Shown piece after piece: positions 35,730 through 44,975 of a stretch of 64,000 nucleotides of DNA (the first letter of the stretch is position 1; each line of letters starts with the position of its first letter). The stretch is from contig NZ_CP133480.1 in NCBI RefSeq assembly GCF_031195445.1, forward strand, positions 558,001 through 622,000, in the 5' to 3' direction. Under the pieces are notes generated by a model. That model saw nothing but the letters and a program-made list of their open reading frames with translations. It had not been told where the DNA came from and searched no databases. The translations under genes were made by a program, and so were the position numbers. This DNA comes from Acuticoccus sp. MNP-M23. Lineage in GTDB: Bacteria > Pseudomonadota > Alphaproteobacteria > Rhizobiales > Amorphaceae.

Positions 35730-36698
35730 TCAAAAATGCTGGAAGCGGCCGTCCTTCAGCGCCATTGCATTGCCGCCCGCGATGATGCGCACGCCCTCGC
35801 CTGCCTCGATGGCGCCGATCCGGGTTGCGCGGGCACCGCATGCCGTGGCCGTCGCGGCAAAGGCGTCGGCGGCCTCCGGCGGAACAGCCGCGAGGATCTG
35901 GTAGTCGTCACCGCCTGTGAGTGCGGTGTCACGGTTTGCAGGATCCAGCGCGATGGCAGCGGCAACGGCCTGGGAGAACGGCACGGCGTCCGCGTCCATC
36001 AACGCGCCGACGCCAGCGGCGCGGCAGAGTTTGGCAAGATCGCCGACCAACCCGTCGGACACGTCCATCGCGGCGCGGGCGTGATCGCGTACGGCCCGCC
36101 AGGCGGCAACGGGCGGGTCCGGGTGGAGGTAGCAATCTGTGAGAGCAGCGCGGTGCGGGTCGGCAAGCGCGCAAAGCTTGCCCTGCCGCGCCAGAAGCCC
36201 CAGCGCACCGTCGCCGATGGTGCCGGTCACGAACAGCGCATCACCGGGCTTTGCCGCCCGGCGGCGGACCACGGCCCCGGACGGCACCCGCCCGAACGCG
36301 GTGACGGCAATGGTGGTCCCGCCTCCTGGCGAGGCGCGCAACGTGTCTCCCCCCAGAAGCGAAACACCGTAGCGCGCATTGTCGGCGGCCAGCCCGCCGG
36401 CAAATTCTCGCGCCCACGCGTCGGACGCGCCCTCTCCCAGCGCCAGCGCGAGGAGATAGCCGAACGGCTCCGCGCCCTTGGCCGCAAGGTCGGAAAGGTT
36501 GACGCGCAGCGCCTTGGCGGCAATGGCCGCGGGCGGATCGTCTGCAAAGAAGTGCACGCCTGCCGCCAGCGCATCGCAGGTGACGACGATATCACCGTCG
36601 CCGCCGGCAAAGGTCGCCGCATCATCGCCAAGCGCATCGGCGCCCGCATCGGTGGCGAGCGGCGCGAACATGTCGGCGATGAGAGAGTCTTCGTCCAA
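35730..36698 (-). CDS. thiL: Thiamine-monophosphate kinase
   Basis: 322-residue kinase that makes thiamine diphosphate from the monophosphate. It shows GDDAA near residue 24, VTCDALAAGVHFFADDPP, the GGDTL motif, the AMDVSDGLVGDLAKLC site and TGGDDYQI. The likely start is TTG at 36698, 5 bp after the nusB stop, with no better alternative in range; the family usually starts a few residues before this point. It is the last gene of the riboflavin-nusB operon, so vitamin cofactors are grouped. Confidence 0.93.
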   Translation of the reverse strand: MDEDSLIADMFAPLATDAGADALGDDAATFAGGDGDIVVTCDALAAGVHFFADDPPAAIAAKALRVNLSDLAAKGAEPFGYLLALALGEGASDAWAREFAGGLAADNARYGVSLLGGDTLRASPGGGTTIAVTAFGRVPSGAVVRRRAAKPGDALFVTGTIGDGALGLLARQGKLCALADPHRAALTDCYLHPDPPVAAWRAVRDHARAAMDVSDGLVGDLAKLCRAAGVGALMDADAVPFSQAVAAAIALDPANRDTALTGGDDYQILAAVPPEAADAFAATATACGARATRIGAIEAGEGVRIIAGGNAMALKDGRFQHF

Positions 36699-36703
36699 GC
36701 CCG

Positions 36704-37255
36704 TCAGGCGGAGGGTTCGCCGCCGGCAACGGGGGCCGCAGCCCGCGGCGGTGCGGCAAGTTCGGCAGCGCGGACGCGGTGCGCGATCCGGTCGAGCACA
36801 CCGTTGGTCATCCGCGGTTCGTCTTCGCTGAAGAAGGCCTTCGCGACCTCCACGTACTCGGAAATCACCACGCGGACGGGCACTTCCTCGCGGAACATCA
36901 GCTCGACCACGCCGGCGCGCAGGAGGGCGCGCAAGGTGAGGTCGATCCGCGCCAGCGGCCAGCCTTCCTTCAGCGCCTCGTCGATGGCGGCATCCACCGA
37001 ACGCTGGTGGTTGACGACACCGGACACGAGGCCGTCGAACCAGTTGAGGTCGATGGCGCGAAGCGTTTCGCCGTCAATGTCCTGGCGCAGGCGAAAGAGC
37101 TCGAACTCCTTCACGATGTCGCGGGCACCGGCGCCGGTGACTTCCATCTGGTAAAGCGCCTGCACGGCGGCAAGACGGGCGACCGCGCGCTTGTTGGCGG
37201 GGGGCTTGCGCTTGGGCGTCGGGGCCTTGGCGGGTTTGGGGGCGGGTTCGGTCAT
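36704..37255 (-). CDS. nusB: Transcription antitermination factor NusB
   Basis: 183-residue RNA-binding protein. A basic Lys/Pro-rich tail of about 22 residues precedes the all-helical core with ARLAAVQALYQMEVTG and LRALLRAGVVELMFREEVPV. It binds boxA RNA with NusE and supports rRNA transcription. The start codon overlaps the ribH stop as TGATG, so the genes are coupled. The C-terminal tail is Ala/Pro-rich and longer than in E. coli (139 aa). Confidence 0.95.
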   Translation of the reverse strand: MTEPAPKPAKAPTPKRKPPANKRAVARLAAVQALYQMEVTGAGARDIVKEFELFRLRQDIDGETLRAIDLNWFDGLVSGVVNHQRSVDAAIDEALKEGWPLARIDLTLRALLRAGVVELMFREEVPVRVVISEYVEVAKAFFSEDEPRMTNGVLDRIAHRVRAAELAAPPRAAAPVAGGEPSA

Positions 37256-37692
37256 CAGGTGAGCGCGTTGCGCAGGTCGAACAGGGCAATGGCGGCCGCA
37301 GCAGCGTCGCCACCCTTGTCCTTCTGGTTCGGATCGGCTCGCACGATGGCTTGCTCCCGGTTCTCGACGGTCAGAATACCATTTCCGAGCGCAAGGCGCC
37401 CGCCGACCACAAGATCCATGATGGCGCGGTTTCCCTCTCCGGCGACGATGTCATAGTGCCCGGTCTCGCCGCGGATGACGCAACCCAGCACGACGAATGC
37501 ATCGAACGTGAGGTCGCGACGGCGCGAGGACGCGATCGCCATCGCGAGCGCAGGCGGAATTTCCAGTACGCCGGGGACCGAAATCACCTCGTGCGCAAAC
37601 TTGCGGCGCTTCAGCTCCGCGGTGGCACCGGCGAGCAGCATGTCGCCGATGTCGTCGTAAAAGCGTGCTTCGATAATGAGGGCGCGTGCCAT
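37255..37692 (-). CDS. ribH: 6,7-dimethyl-8-ribityllumazine synthase
   Basis: 145-residue lumazine synthase. It joins the ribitylamino-uracil to 3,4-dihydroxybutanone phosphate, the penultimate riboflavin step. EARFYDDIGDMLLAGA, SVPGVLEIPPALAMA and VLGCVIRGETGHYDIVAGE are diagnostic. The ATG at 37692 has AAGGAA six bases upstream. It lies 64 bp after ribE and is coupled to nusB. Confidence 0.95.
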   Translation of the reverse strand: MARALIIEARFYDDIGDMLLAGATAELKRRKFAHEVISVPGVLEIPPALAMAIASSRRRDLTFDAFVVLGCVIRGETGHYDIVAGEGNRAIMDLVVGGRLALGNGILTVENREQAIVRADPNQKDKGGDAAAAAIALFDLRNALT

Positions 37693-37756
37693 CAACAGTT
37701 CCTTGAGATCGCGCGGACCATAGACCCGGCAGGCCCGGCGCGAAAAGCCGTCAGTT

Positions 37757-38362
37757 TCAAGCCGGTCGCATAGCAGCCAGACGGGCCACGTAGCGGGCGA
37801 TGGTATCAATCTCGATGTTGACGAGATCGCCCGGCTGCCGGTCACGCCACGTGGTGACGGCAAGCGTATGCGGGATCATCGCCACCGAAAAGGTGTCGCC
37901 GGCATCATTGACGGTCAGCGACGTGCCGTCCAGCGCCACCGAACCCTTGGTCGCAATCAGCGGCAGGAGCGCTTCGGGAGGGCGGAAGGTGAAGCGGCTC
38001 ATGTCCTCGCCATCCTCGCGCGAGACGATTTCCGCCCGGCCGTCCACGTGGCCGGAGACCAGATGGCCACCCAGCTCGTCGCCCATTTTCAGCGATCGTT
38101 CCAGGTTGATGCGGCTGCCGACCGCCCACGCGCCGACCGTGGTCTTGTCCAGCGTTTCGGCCGATGCATCCACCGTGAAGCGGACACCGTTGCCGTGGGG
38201 CGCCAGTGTCGTCACCGTCAGGCAGCAGCCCGAGCAGGCGATGGAGGCGCCGATGGGGATCGACGCCGGGTCGTAAGCCGACACGATGGCGGCACGGATG
38301 CCGTCGCCGAACGGCTCCACGGCGTCGATGCGCCCTACGTCTGTGATGATGCCTGTGAACAT
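37757..38362 (-). CDS. ribE: Riboflavin synthase alpha subunit
   Basis: 201-residue enzyme that dismutates two lumazines to riboflavin. It has the two lumazine-binding repeats: MFTGIITDVGRIDA and VSGHVDGRAEIV, with the site ACSGCCLTV in the first repeat and ALDGTSLTVND in the second. The coding sequence overlaps the ribD end by 28 bp, so translation is likely coupled. The gene order ribD-ribE-ribH is conserved in alphaproteobacteria. Confidence 0.95.
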   Translation of the reverse strand: MFTGIITDVGRIDAVEPFGDGIRAAIVSAYDPASIPIGASIACSGCCLTVTTLAPHGNGVRFTVDASAETLDKTTVGAWAVGSRINLERSLKMGDELGGHLVSGHVDGRAEIVSREDGEDMSRFTFRPPEALLPLIATKGSVALDGTSLTVNDAGDTFSVAMIPHTLAVTTWRDRQPGDLVNIEIDTIARYVARLAAMRPA

Positions 38363-39486
38363 GTTCGCTTCATGTGGGTGAGAAAATCGCTTCCGGCAAC
38401 ATCCCGTGCGTCGATCACGAGGTTTTCAGAGAGCGCGGCGACAGGGTCGCCGCCGAAGGGGCGCACCAGATCGCCGCCGAGAAGGTGCGGTGCGCGGACA
38501 AGCCAGGCTTCGTCGATGAGGTCTGCCGCCGCCAGCGCCTCGGCAATGCCGGCCCCGCCCTCCACCAGCACGCTGCCGATGCCCCGCTCGCTCAACATTC
38601 CGAGCGCGGCTGCGAGATCCAGCCCCGCACCAGCCCGCGGCACGGCGAGGAGGACGGCACCGGCGGCTTGAAGCGCCTCGCAGCGCGCCGGGTCGGCATC
38701 CAGCGCAACGAAGATGAGAACGGGCACCTTGCGGTCCGCGAACAGGCGGGCGTTCGTCGGCGTTCTGGCGTCCGTGTCAAGGATGATGCGGTCAGGTGAG
38801 CGGGCGGCCATTCCGGGGAGCCGGCAGGTGAGCGACGGGTCGTCCGCCAGCACCGTGCCGATGCCAACCGCAATGGCGTCGTGCGCGGCGCGCAGGAGGT
38901 GCGTCTGCCTGCCCCACGCGGGTCCGGTGATGGCAATGCCACCCTCCCCGCGGCGGCCGATGGCCCCGTCCGCCGACAGCGCGAGCTTGAGCGCCACATG
39001 GGGCCGGCCGCGCACCATCCGGCTCATGTGGCCCGAAAGCGTTGTCGCAGCCTCCTCGGTGCGCACACCCTGCCGCACGGAAATGCCCGCATTGCGCAAC
39101 CGCACCAGCCCCTCGCCCGCCACCGCGGGGTTGGGGTCAACGCAAGCCACCACAACAGCCGCAACGCCGGCTTCGATCAGCGCATCGGCGCAGGGCGACG
39201 TGCGGCCGAAATGGGAGCAGGGCTCCAGCGTGCAGTAGCAGGTGGCGCCCCGTGCTGCGGCACCAGCCTGGGCGAGCGCCTGCCGCTCGGCATGGGGGCG
39301 GCCGCCGTCGGCGGTCCGGCCAGCGCCAACCACCACGGGACCGGAGGGCGTATGCTGCACCAGCACGGCGCCGACGCTGGGGTTGGGGCGGGTGCGGCCG
39401 ACGCCCTGCCGCGCCAGCGCAATGGCAGCTGCCATGAAGCGCCGGTCCGTTGCCCTGGGGTCTGCCGGCTGAAAGGGGTCGGTCAC
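38335..39486 (-). CDS. ribD: Bifunctional riboflavin deaminase/reductase RibD
   Basis: 383-residue enzyme that deaminates and reduces the pyrimidine intermediate. The N-terminal deaminase carries the zinc motifs HAERQAL and CTLEPCSHFGRTSPC. The C-terminal reductase has LKLALSADGAI and VLVEGGAGIAEALA. GTG at 39486 has GAAGG eight bases upstream and starts VTDPFQPADPRATDRR; a TTG six codons earlier is possible. nrdR lies directly upstream. Confidence 0.93.
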   Translation of the reverse strand: MTDPFQPADPRATDRRFMAAAIALARQGVGRTRPNPSVGAVLVQHTPSGPVVVGAGRTADGGRPHAERQALAQAGAAARGATCYCTLEPCSHFGRTSPCADALIEAGVAAVVVACVDPNPAVAGEGLVRLRNAGISVRQGVRTEEAATTLSGHMSRMVRGRPHVALKLALSADGAIGRRGEGGIAITGPAWGRQTHLLRAAHDAIAVGIGTVLADDPSLTCRLPGMAARSPDRIILDTDARTPTNARLFADRKVPVLIFVALDADPARCEALQAAGAVLLAVPRAGAGLDLAAALGMLSERGIGSVLVEGGAGIAEALAAADLIDEAWLVRAPHLLGGDLVRPFGGDPVAALSENLVIDARDVAGSDFLTHMKRTCSQASSQT

Positions 39487-39523
39487 CGGCAGAGCCTTCG
39501 GCAACGTCGCCGCAAGACGCAGA

Positions 39524-40015
39524 TCAATTCGTCCCGCCGGGCTCGGCCGACTGGCGGGCGCTCACGGTCTCGGCGAGATCGGAGACGAACGCCTCGAAAT
39601 CCTTCGCCTCGGAAAAATTGCGATACACCGATGCGAAGCGGACATAGGCGACATCGTCCAGCGCCCGCAGCGCCTCCATCACGTGGCCGCCAATTTCGGC
39701 AGCGCCGACCTCGGCCTCGCCCGAACTTTCGAGCTGGCGCACGATGCCGGAGATCATCCGCTCCAGCACCGCATCGTCCAGCGACCGTTTTCGCGTGGCG
39801 ATCGCAATGGCACGCTCCAGCTTGGTGCGGTCGAACGGCTCCCGCTTGCCGGACCGCTTGACCACTGTCAGCTCCCGCAGCTGCACGCGCTCGAACGTGG
39901 TGAAGCGCCCGCCGCAAACGCTGCACACGCGGCGGCGGCGGATGGCGGCCCCGTCCTCGGTGGAGCGGGAGTCCTTCACCTGCGTGTTTTCCTCGGCGCA
40001 GTAGGGGCAGCGCAT
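39524..40015 (-). CDS. nrdR: Transcriptional repressor NrdR
   Basis: 163-residue regulator of ribonucleotide reductase genes. The zinc ribbon uses CPYC and CSVCGG around residues 3-34, with [15 protein letters not shown] between them. The ATP cone follows ([20 protein letters not shown]). It binds NrdR boxes when loaded with dATP/ATP. It lies 37 bp after glyA in the same direction. Confidence 0.96.
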   Translation of the reverse strand: MRCPYCAEENTQVKDSRSTEDGAAIRRRRVCSVCGGRFTTFERVQLRELTVVKRSGKREPFDRTKLERAIAIATRKRSLDDAVLERMISGIVRQLESSGEAEVGAAEIGGHVMEALRALDDVAYVRFASVYRNFSEAKDFEAFVSDLAETVSARQSAEPGGTN

Positions 40016-40052
40016 CAGGCCGCCCCTCCCCGTGTTGCGGGCTCGCTCACGC

Positions 40053-41345
40053 TCAGCTGTAGATCGGGAAGCGCGCCGTCAGCGCGTGCGCGTCGGCCTT
40101 CACCTGAGACAGAACCGCCTCGTCCACTTCGCCGGCCTGATTGGCGGCATCCACCACCGTCGCAATCAGCCGGGCGACTTCCTGGAACTCGGCAATGCCG
40201 AAGCCGCGCGTGGTGCAGGCCGGGGTGCCAAGGCGGATACCGGACGTGATGGTGGGCTTTTCCGGGTCGTTCGGCACGCCGTTCTTGTTGCAGGTGATCG
40301 CCGCCTTGCCGAGCATGGTTTCAGCCGAACGGCCGGTCATGCGCTTGGGACGAAGGTCCACCAGCATCACGTGCGTGTCGGTGCCGCCGGACACGATGTC
40401 GAAGCCCTCGCTTTTGAGCGTGTCGGCAAACGCCTTGGCGTTGGCGATCACGTTCTTGGCGTAGACCTTGAAGTCCGGCGAGAGCGCTTCGCCGAATGCG
40501 ACTGCCTTGGCGGCAATCACGTGCATCAGCGGGCCGCCCTGCAGGCCGGGGAACACGGCCGAGTTGATCTTCTTGGCAATGTCGGCGTCGTTGGTGAGGA
40601 CGATGCCGCCGCGCGGGCCGCGCAGGGTCTTGTGGGTGGTGGACGTGACCACGTGGGCGTGGGGGAACGGGCTCGGGATCTGGCCGCCCGCGACGAGGCC
40701 GGCAAAGTGCGCCATGTCCACGTGGAAGATCGCGCCGACGCTGTCGGCAATCTGGCGGAAGCGCTCGAAATCGATGACGCGCGAATAGGCCGAACCACCG
40801 GCGATGATCACCCGCGGCTTGTGCTCCTGCGCCAGCTTTTCGACCTGATCGTAGTCGATCAGCCCGGTCTCGAGGTCGAGCCCGTAACCGACGGCGTTGA
40901 ACCACTTGCCCGAAAGGTTGGGGCGCGCGCCGTGCGTGAGGTGGCCGCCGGCATCCAGCGTCATGCCGAGGATCGTGTCGCCGGGCTTGGACAACGCCAG
41001 AAGCACGGCCTGATTCGCCTGGCTGCCGGAGTTTGGCTGCACGTTGGCGAACTCGCAGCCGAACAGCTTGGTGACGCGCTCGATGGCCAGCTTTTCCGCA
41101 ATATCGACGAACTCGCAGCCGCCATAGTAGCGGCGGCCGGGATAGCCCTCCGCGTATTTGTTGGTCATCACCGAACCCTGCGCTTCCATGACGGCGCGCG
41201 AGGCGATGTTTTCGCTGGCGATCAGCTCGATCTCGTTCTGCTGGCGGCCCAGTTCCAGCGCAATCGCGTTGGCGATCTCAGGGTCGGCGCCGGCCAGATC
41301 GCCACCGAAGAAGGCATCGGTGTCGATGGTGTCGCGCAAGCTCAT
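40053..41345 (-). CDS. glyA: Serine hydroxymethyltransferase
   Basis: 430-residue PLP enzyme that interconverts serine and glycine with tetrahydrofolate. Motifs include [37 protein letters not shown] and the PLP lysine in [19 protein letters not shown] eight bases before the ATG at 41345 fixes the start; the ATG also overlaps the stop of a 65-codon upstream frame. Operon with nrdR and the rib genes is possible. Confidence 0.97.
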   Translation of the reverse strand: MSLRDTIDTDAFFGGDLAGADPEIANAIALELGRQQNEIELIASENIASRAVMEAQGSVMTNKYAEGYPGRRYYGGCEFVDIAEKLAIERVTKLFGCEFANVQPNSGSQANQAVLLALSKPGDTILGMTLDAGGHLTHGARPNLSGKWFNAVGYGLDLETGLIDYDQVEKLAQEHKPRVIIAGGSAYSRVIDFERFRQIADSVGAIFHVDMAHFAGLVAGGQIPSPFPHAHVVTSTTHKTLRGPRGGIVLTNDADIAKKINSAVFPGLQGGPLMHVIAAKAVAFGEALSPDFKVYAKNVIANAKAFADTLKSEGFDIVSGGTDTHVMLVDLRPKRMTGRSAETMLGKAAITCNKNGVPNDPEKPTITSGIRLGTPACTTRGFGIAEFQEVARLIATVVDAANQAGEVDEAVLSQVKADAHALTARFPIYS

Positions 41346-41539
41346 GGTGAAACCTCCACTCGTTTGGTCGGCTTGTAGGTCGGCCGCAGACGGCGCGCAA
41401 GGAAAGCAAGGCGCCGTATCGCGGTCTCGGGCAAAGCGCCAACAATAATTTTCCGCAGAAGGCTGCGGCGTACTTGCCGGGCGGCGCGATTGAGCAGAGA
41501 TTGCACTCCAATACGGCCCTCGCCACGAGCCTGCGTCAT
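41342..41539 (-). CDS. Candidate 65-codon leader ORF overlapping glyA
   Basis: A frame in the 235-bp glyA leader whose TGA overlaps the glyA ATG (ATGA). The product would be very basic, with many Arg and Lys and a short hydrophobic centre ([20 protein letters not shown]). GC3 is about 60 percent, lower than the genes around it, and no ribosome site stands out. It may be a leader peptide, a degenerate gene or chance. Confidence 0.2.
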   Translation of the reverse strand: MTQARGEGRIGVQSLLNRAARQVRRSLLRKIIVGALPETAIRRLAFLARRLRPTYKPTKRVEVSP

Positions 41540-41580
41540 CGGCGGGGCGCTTATTCGACGCAGTTGGTGCCCTTGCCCTC

Positions 41581-41901
41581 ATGGCAATTAATTCGGCGTC
41601 TTCCCACGCGGTTATCCCGGCCGCGACCCGTCCTCTCGCAGCGCGCGAGGCACACACCTCCCGTCTCACCGACATCCAGCCGCGCATCGGCAGCGCGTGG
41701 CTGGCCGCCGCACTCTCCATCGCCTTCATCGGCGCGATGATCGTCGCCGTAGAGGCGCTTGTGGGCGTCATCCTCGGCCAGATGATGCACTCGAATGTCG
41801 TTGGCGGCATTGCCGTTGCGGCGTTCGTGTTGCCGACACTCGCCTGGCTTCTCTTCAGTCGCCTCCCCATCGCGATCCGCGCCGAACGCGACGCCTTCTG
41901 A
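41581..41901 (+). CDS. Small hypothetical membrane protein
   Basis: 106 residues with two helices (about 38-64, [21 protein letters not shown], and 73-93) and short polar ends. GC3 is high over the membrane part, so it is likely coding. The ATG at 41581 lacks a clear ribosome site, and a later start near the helix is possible. It is divergent from glyA and faces the L,D-transpeptidase gene, with a terminator between. No family recognised. Confidence 0.55.
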   Translation: MAINSASSHAVIPAATRPLAAREAHTSRLTDIQPRIGSAWLAAALSIAFIGAMIVAVEALVGVILGQMMHSNVVGGIAVAAFVLPTLAWLLFSRLPIAIRAERDAF

Positions 41902-41931
41902 GCCGGGGTGTGGCCCCGGTGGCCAGGCAAT

Positions 41932-41960
41932 AAAAAAGGGCGCCGTGTCCGGCGCCCTTT
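41932..41960. terminator. Terminator of the L,D-transpeptidase gene (also used by the small gene)
   Basis: Stem AAAGGGCGCC / GGCGCCCTTT with a 6-base loop. On the minus strand six T follow, so it best serves the transpeptidase transcript. Confidence 0.88.
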
Positions 41961-41995
41961 GCAGTCTCAGTTGTAATCCCAGGCCGGAGCCCGCC

Positions 41996-43234
41996 TCAGC
42001 GCAGCGCCAGCGTTCCCATGCCGTCGCGGCTGTAGATGTCGTCGCGGAAGTGGACCACGCCATCCGCATTCACCCATGCGGTGATGTAGGCGAACATCAC
42101 CTGCGTCGGCTGGTCGACGTTCACGTCCTGGCGCTGGCCGGAGCGGATCACCGCATCCACCTGGCCGCGGTCCCAGCCATTGCCGCGCAGAAGCCACGTG
42201 ATCAGCTCGCGCACGTTCTGCACCCGCACGCAGCCCGACGAGTGGAACCGCGCCCCGTCGCCAAACAGCGACGTTTGCGGCGTGTCGTGCATGTAGACCT
42301 GGTGCTGGTTGTGGAAGTTCAGCTTGACGGTGCCAAGCGAGTTCAGCTCGCCCGGCTCCTGGCGGAACATGTATTCGGTCGCCTCGTCGGTGTTCCAGTC
42401 GATCTCGCGATAGTCGTACTCGCGATCAGTGTTGCCCCAGCGGTAGATCTTGATCTTCTGGTCCGCCAGATAGGACGGGTCCTTCTGCATCTTCGGGATC
42501 AGGTCGCGCCGGATGATCGAAACCGGGACGGTCCAGTACGGGTTGAAGTTGATCTCGTGGATCTTGGACGTGAGGATCGGGCTGGGCCGGTCCACCTTGC
42601 CAACCACCGCGGTGTGGCGCGAACGAACGCGCCCGTTCTCGACGGCCTCGATCTCTGCGGCCGGAATGTTCACCAGCACGTAGCGGCTGGACAGCTCGCC
42701 CGACTTTTCGGAGATGCGTGTGAGGTTCATCTCCAGCTGCCGCACGCGCACGCCGGCCGGCACGTTCATCGCGTCGATGGTGGGCTGGTCGAGGGCGCCG
42801 TTGTCCGGCAGGCCGTGGCGCAGCTGAAAGCGCTTCACCGCCGCGGCCACGTAGGAATCGTAAACGTTGCTGCGCCCGCCCTGCTGGGTCAGGTCTCCGG
42901 AGATGGCAAGGCGCTGGCGCAACACCTCCACCACATCATCGCGCGAGCCGAGCTGCAGCGCGGTGCGGGACGTGGGCACGATAAGCGGCCACCCGCCGGT
43001 CGCCTCGATGGAGCGATAGCGCTGGATGGCCATCTGCATCCGGCCGAGCGCCTCGGGCGCCAGCGTGGGCTGCTGCGAATTGACGGCTGCAACCTCGGGC
43101 AAGGTCGCGTCGAAACTGTCGACCCATTCGGCGGAATTGCCCTGCGCCAGCGCAATCCCCGGCGACAGGACCGCAGCAAACACCAGAGGCGCGAAGTGCC
43201 GGCCGCCGAATTTCATCAACCAACGAGCGATCAT
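41996..43234 (-). CDS. Periplasmic L,D-transpeptidase (YcbB/LdtP type)
   Basis: 412-residue exported enzyme that makes 3-3 cross-links in peptidoglycan or attaches proteins to it. A signal peptide (about 1-30) ends SPGIALAQ. A PG-binding region (about 85-160) includes VYDSYVAAAVKRFQLRHGLP. The YkuD domain carries the catalytic Cys in ARFHSSGCVRVQN with His before it. Starts: ATG 43234 is 10 bases after GGAGG; GTG 43243 and TTG 43237 are alternatives. The regulator gene ldtR lies 112 bp upstream. Confidence 0.92.
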   Translation of the reverse strand: MIARWLMKFGGRHFAPLVFAAVLSPGIALAQGNSAEWVDSFDATLPEVAAVNSQQPTLAPEALGRMQMAIQRYRSIEATGGWPLIVPTSRTALQLGSRDDVVEVLRQRLAISGDLTQQGGRSNVYDSYVAAAVKRFQLRHGLPDNGALDQPTIDAMNVPAGVRVRQLEMNLTRISEKSGELSSRYVLVNIPAAEIEAVENGRVRSRHTAVVGKVDRPSPILTSKIHEINFNPYWTVPVSIIRRDLIPKMQKDPSYLADQKIKIYRWGNTDREYDYREIDWNTDEATEYMFRQEPGELNSLGTVKLNFHNQHQVYMHDTPQTSLFGDGARFHSSGCVRVQNVRELITWLLRGNGWDRGQVDAVIRSGQRQDVNVDQPTQVMFAYITAWVNADGVVHFRDDIYSRDGMGTLALR

Positions 43235-43310
43235 CAAAGTCACGCCTCCCCATACTCACACAACGGTCGCGCTAGCACGGAGGACGCAGCCCGACAACGC
43301 TGCGGTCCGT

Positions 43311-43324
43311 CAAATTGCAAATTG
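43311..43324. repeat. Tandem CAAATTG heptamers before the transpeptidase gene
   Basis: CAAATTGCAAATTG occurs in the gap between ldtR and the transpeptidase gene. It is AT-rich in a GC-rich context and about 80 bases before the start. It could be an operator for the MarR-type LdtR. Confidence 0.4.
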
Positions 43325-43346
43325 TCATGTCGCAGGTGCCGCGGCA

Positions 43347-43856
43347 TCAGAGGCGGTAAAGCACCTGGTCCTTCCAGAAACGGTCCAGCCGGCGCAGGAT
43401 CTGGGCCGCACCGTCGAGGCTGTCCTGCTCCACACCGCCGATGGGGCCGAGGGACTGCATGTGCCGCGCCAGAAGCGAATCGACGATGCCGGCAACCCGC
43501 GCGCCCTTCTCCGTCACCGTAATGCGCACCGTGCGCCGGTCCCGCGTGGAGCGTTCCTGCGTGAGGTAGCCGAGCTCGCCCAGCTTCTTGAGGTTGTAGG
43601 AGACGTTGGAGCCCATGTAATAGCCGCGCGACTTCAACTCGCTCGGCGTCAGCACCTCACGCCCCAGATTGTGCAGAAGCACCGCCTGGACGTTGTTGAC
43701 CTCCTCCTCGCCGAGCCGGTCCAGCTCATCCTTCACCACATCGAGGAAGCGCCTGTGGGTGCGCTCGATGAGACGGATCGCTTCGATGTAAGCGTCGAGC
43801 GCTTGGGTGTTAACCGGGGGCTCAAGGCCCTCCGCGTGCCGCACTGCCAGGTTCAT
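43347..43856 (-). CDS. ldtR: MarR-family regulator LdtR
   Basis: 169-residue winged-helix regulator. NNVQAVLLHNLGREVLTPSE, RGYYMGSNVSYNLKKLGELG (recognition helix) and RSTRDRRTVRITVT (wing) match LdtR of Liberibacter and other Rhizobiales. LdtR controls an L,D-transpeptidase gene and osmotic-stress genes there. Here such a gene lies immediately downstream. GAGG six bases before the ATG supports the start. Confidence 0.9.
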   Translation of the reverse strand: MNLAVRHAEGLEPPVNTQALDAYIEAIRLIERTHRRFLDVVKDELDRLGEEEVNNVQAVLLHNLGREVLTPSELKSRGYYMGSNVSYNLKKLGELGYLTQERSTRDRRTVRITVTEKGARVAGIVDSLLARHMQSLGPIGGVEQDSLDGAAQILRRLDRFWKDQVLYRL

Positions 43857-43982
43857 CGTATGCCTCGTGTTTTCCGGCCCTTTTTGTGGGCGCGTTTAGA
43901 GGCAAGGGTGCGCGGTCACCCTGAAACGGGTCTTAAGCGGTAAGGTGAATCGGAGGTGAACGCCGCCGCCGTGGTATTCCGG

Positions 43983-44882
43983 TCACAATTTTTCCGTGAC
44001 CCGGCGAAGATGGGCGACGATGCCGGAGAAGTCCTTCGCCGCCTCGCCGCTCTGGCAAAAATCGTCGTAGACCGCGCGCGCCGCCCCGCCGAGCGGGGTG
44101 TGGGTGCCGGTGTGCGCGGCGGCGGCCGCCGCAAGGCGCAGATCCTTCAGCATCATGGCGCCGGTGAAGCCGGGCGCGTAGTCCCGGTTTGCCGGCGAGG
44201 TCGGCACCGGGCCAGGCACCGGGCAATAGGTGGTCAGCGCCCAGCACTGGCCGGACGCGGTGCTGGCGATATCGAACAGCTTCTGCCGCTCGAGCCCCAG
44301 CGCGTCGGCAAGGTTGAACGCCTCGCTCACCGCAATCATCGAGATGCCGAGGATCATGTTGTTGCAGATCTTTGCCGCCTGCCCGGCGCCGGCGGCTCCG
44401 GCATGGACGATGTTGCGGCCCATGCGCTTGAGGATCGGTTCGGCGCGGGCAAACGCTTCATCCAGGCCGCCCACCATGAATGTCAGCGTGCCGGCAGACG
44501 CACCGGACACGCCGCCCGACACCGGCGCATCGCACATGGCACGCCCGCTTTCCGCAGCTGCCGCGGCCACCTCGCGCGCGGCTTCAACGTCGATTGTGGA
44601 GCAGTCTATCAAAAGGGCGTCCGGCGCGGCGCGGGCAAGAATGCCGTCATCGCCGGTCATCACGGCGCGCACATGGTCTCCGGCCGGGAGCATGGTTATC
44701 ACCACGTTTGCGCCGGATACGGCCTCGGCGGCGCTCTCTGCAACCCGGCCACCGGCTGCGGTGAAGGCCTCGCGGGCGGGGGCCGCAACGTCGAACCCGA
44801 TGAGTTTGTGGCCAGCTTCGGCAAGGTTCCGCGCCATCGGCGCCCCCATATTGCCAAGCCCGATGAACGCGACGCTTTCCAT
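43983..44882 (-). CDS. mmsB: 3-hydroxyisobutyrate dehydrogenase
   Basis: 299-residue NAD-dependent beta-hydroxyacid dehydrogenase in valine breakdown. The Rossmann motif is VAFIGLGNMGAPMARNL, the substrate signature CDAPVSGGVSGASAGTL and the catalytic Lys in AGQAAKICNNMILG. The insert CWALTTYCPVPGPVPTSPAN is typical of HIBADH rather than tartronate semialdehyde reductase. No other valine gene is adjacent. Confidence 0.9.
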   Translation of the reverse strand: MESVAFIGLGNMGAPMARNLAEAGHKLIGFDVAAPAREAFTAAGGRVAESAAEAVSGANVVITMLPAGDHVRAVMTGDDGILARAAPDALLIDCSTIDVEAAREVAAAAAESGRAMCDAPVSGGVSGASAGTLTFMVGGLDEAFARAEPILKRMGRNIVHAGAAGAGQAAKICNNMILGISMIAVSEAFNLADALGLERQKLFDIASTASGQCWALTTYCPVPGPVPTSPANRDYAPGFTGAMMLKDLRLAAAAAAHTGTHTPLGGAARAVYDDFCQSGEAAKDFSGIVAHLRRVTEKL

Positions 44883-44975
44883 GAACAGTCTCCCGCTGGC
44901 ACGGCCGCTGCGGACCGCTTGGGATGGAGACTAGCGCTTGCCGTCCGGTCCGTCAGCGCTGGCGGACCGGTTCCG

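Noticed and set aside
41346-41580. Glycine or folate riboswitch before glyA
   Set aside because: I could not match a known consensus by eye; left as an open point in findings.
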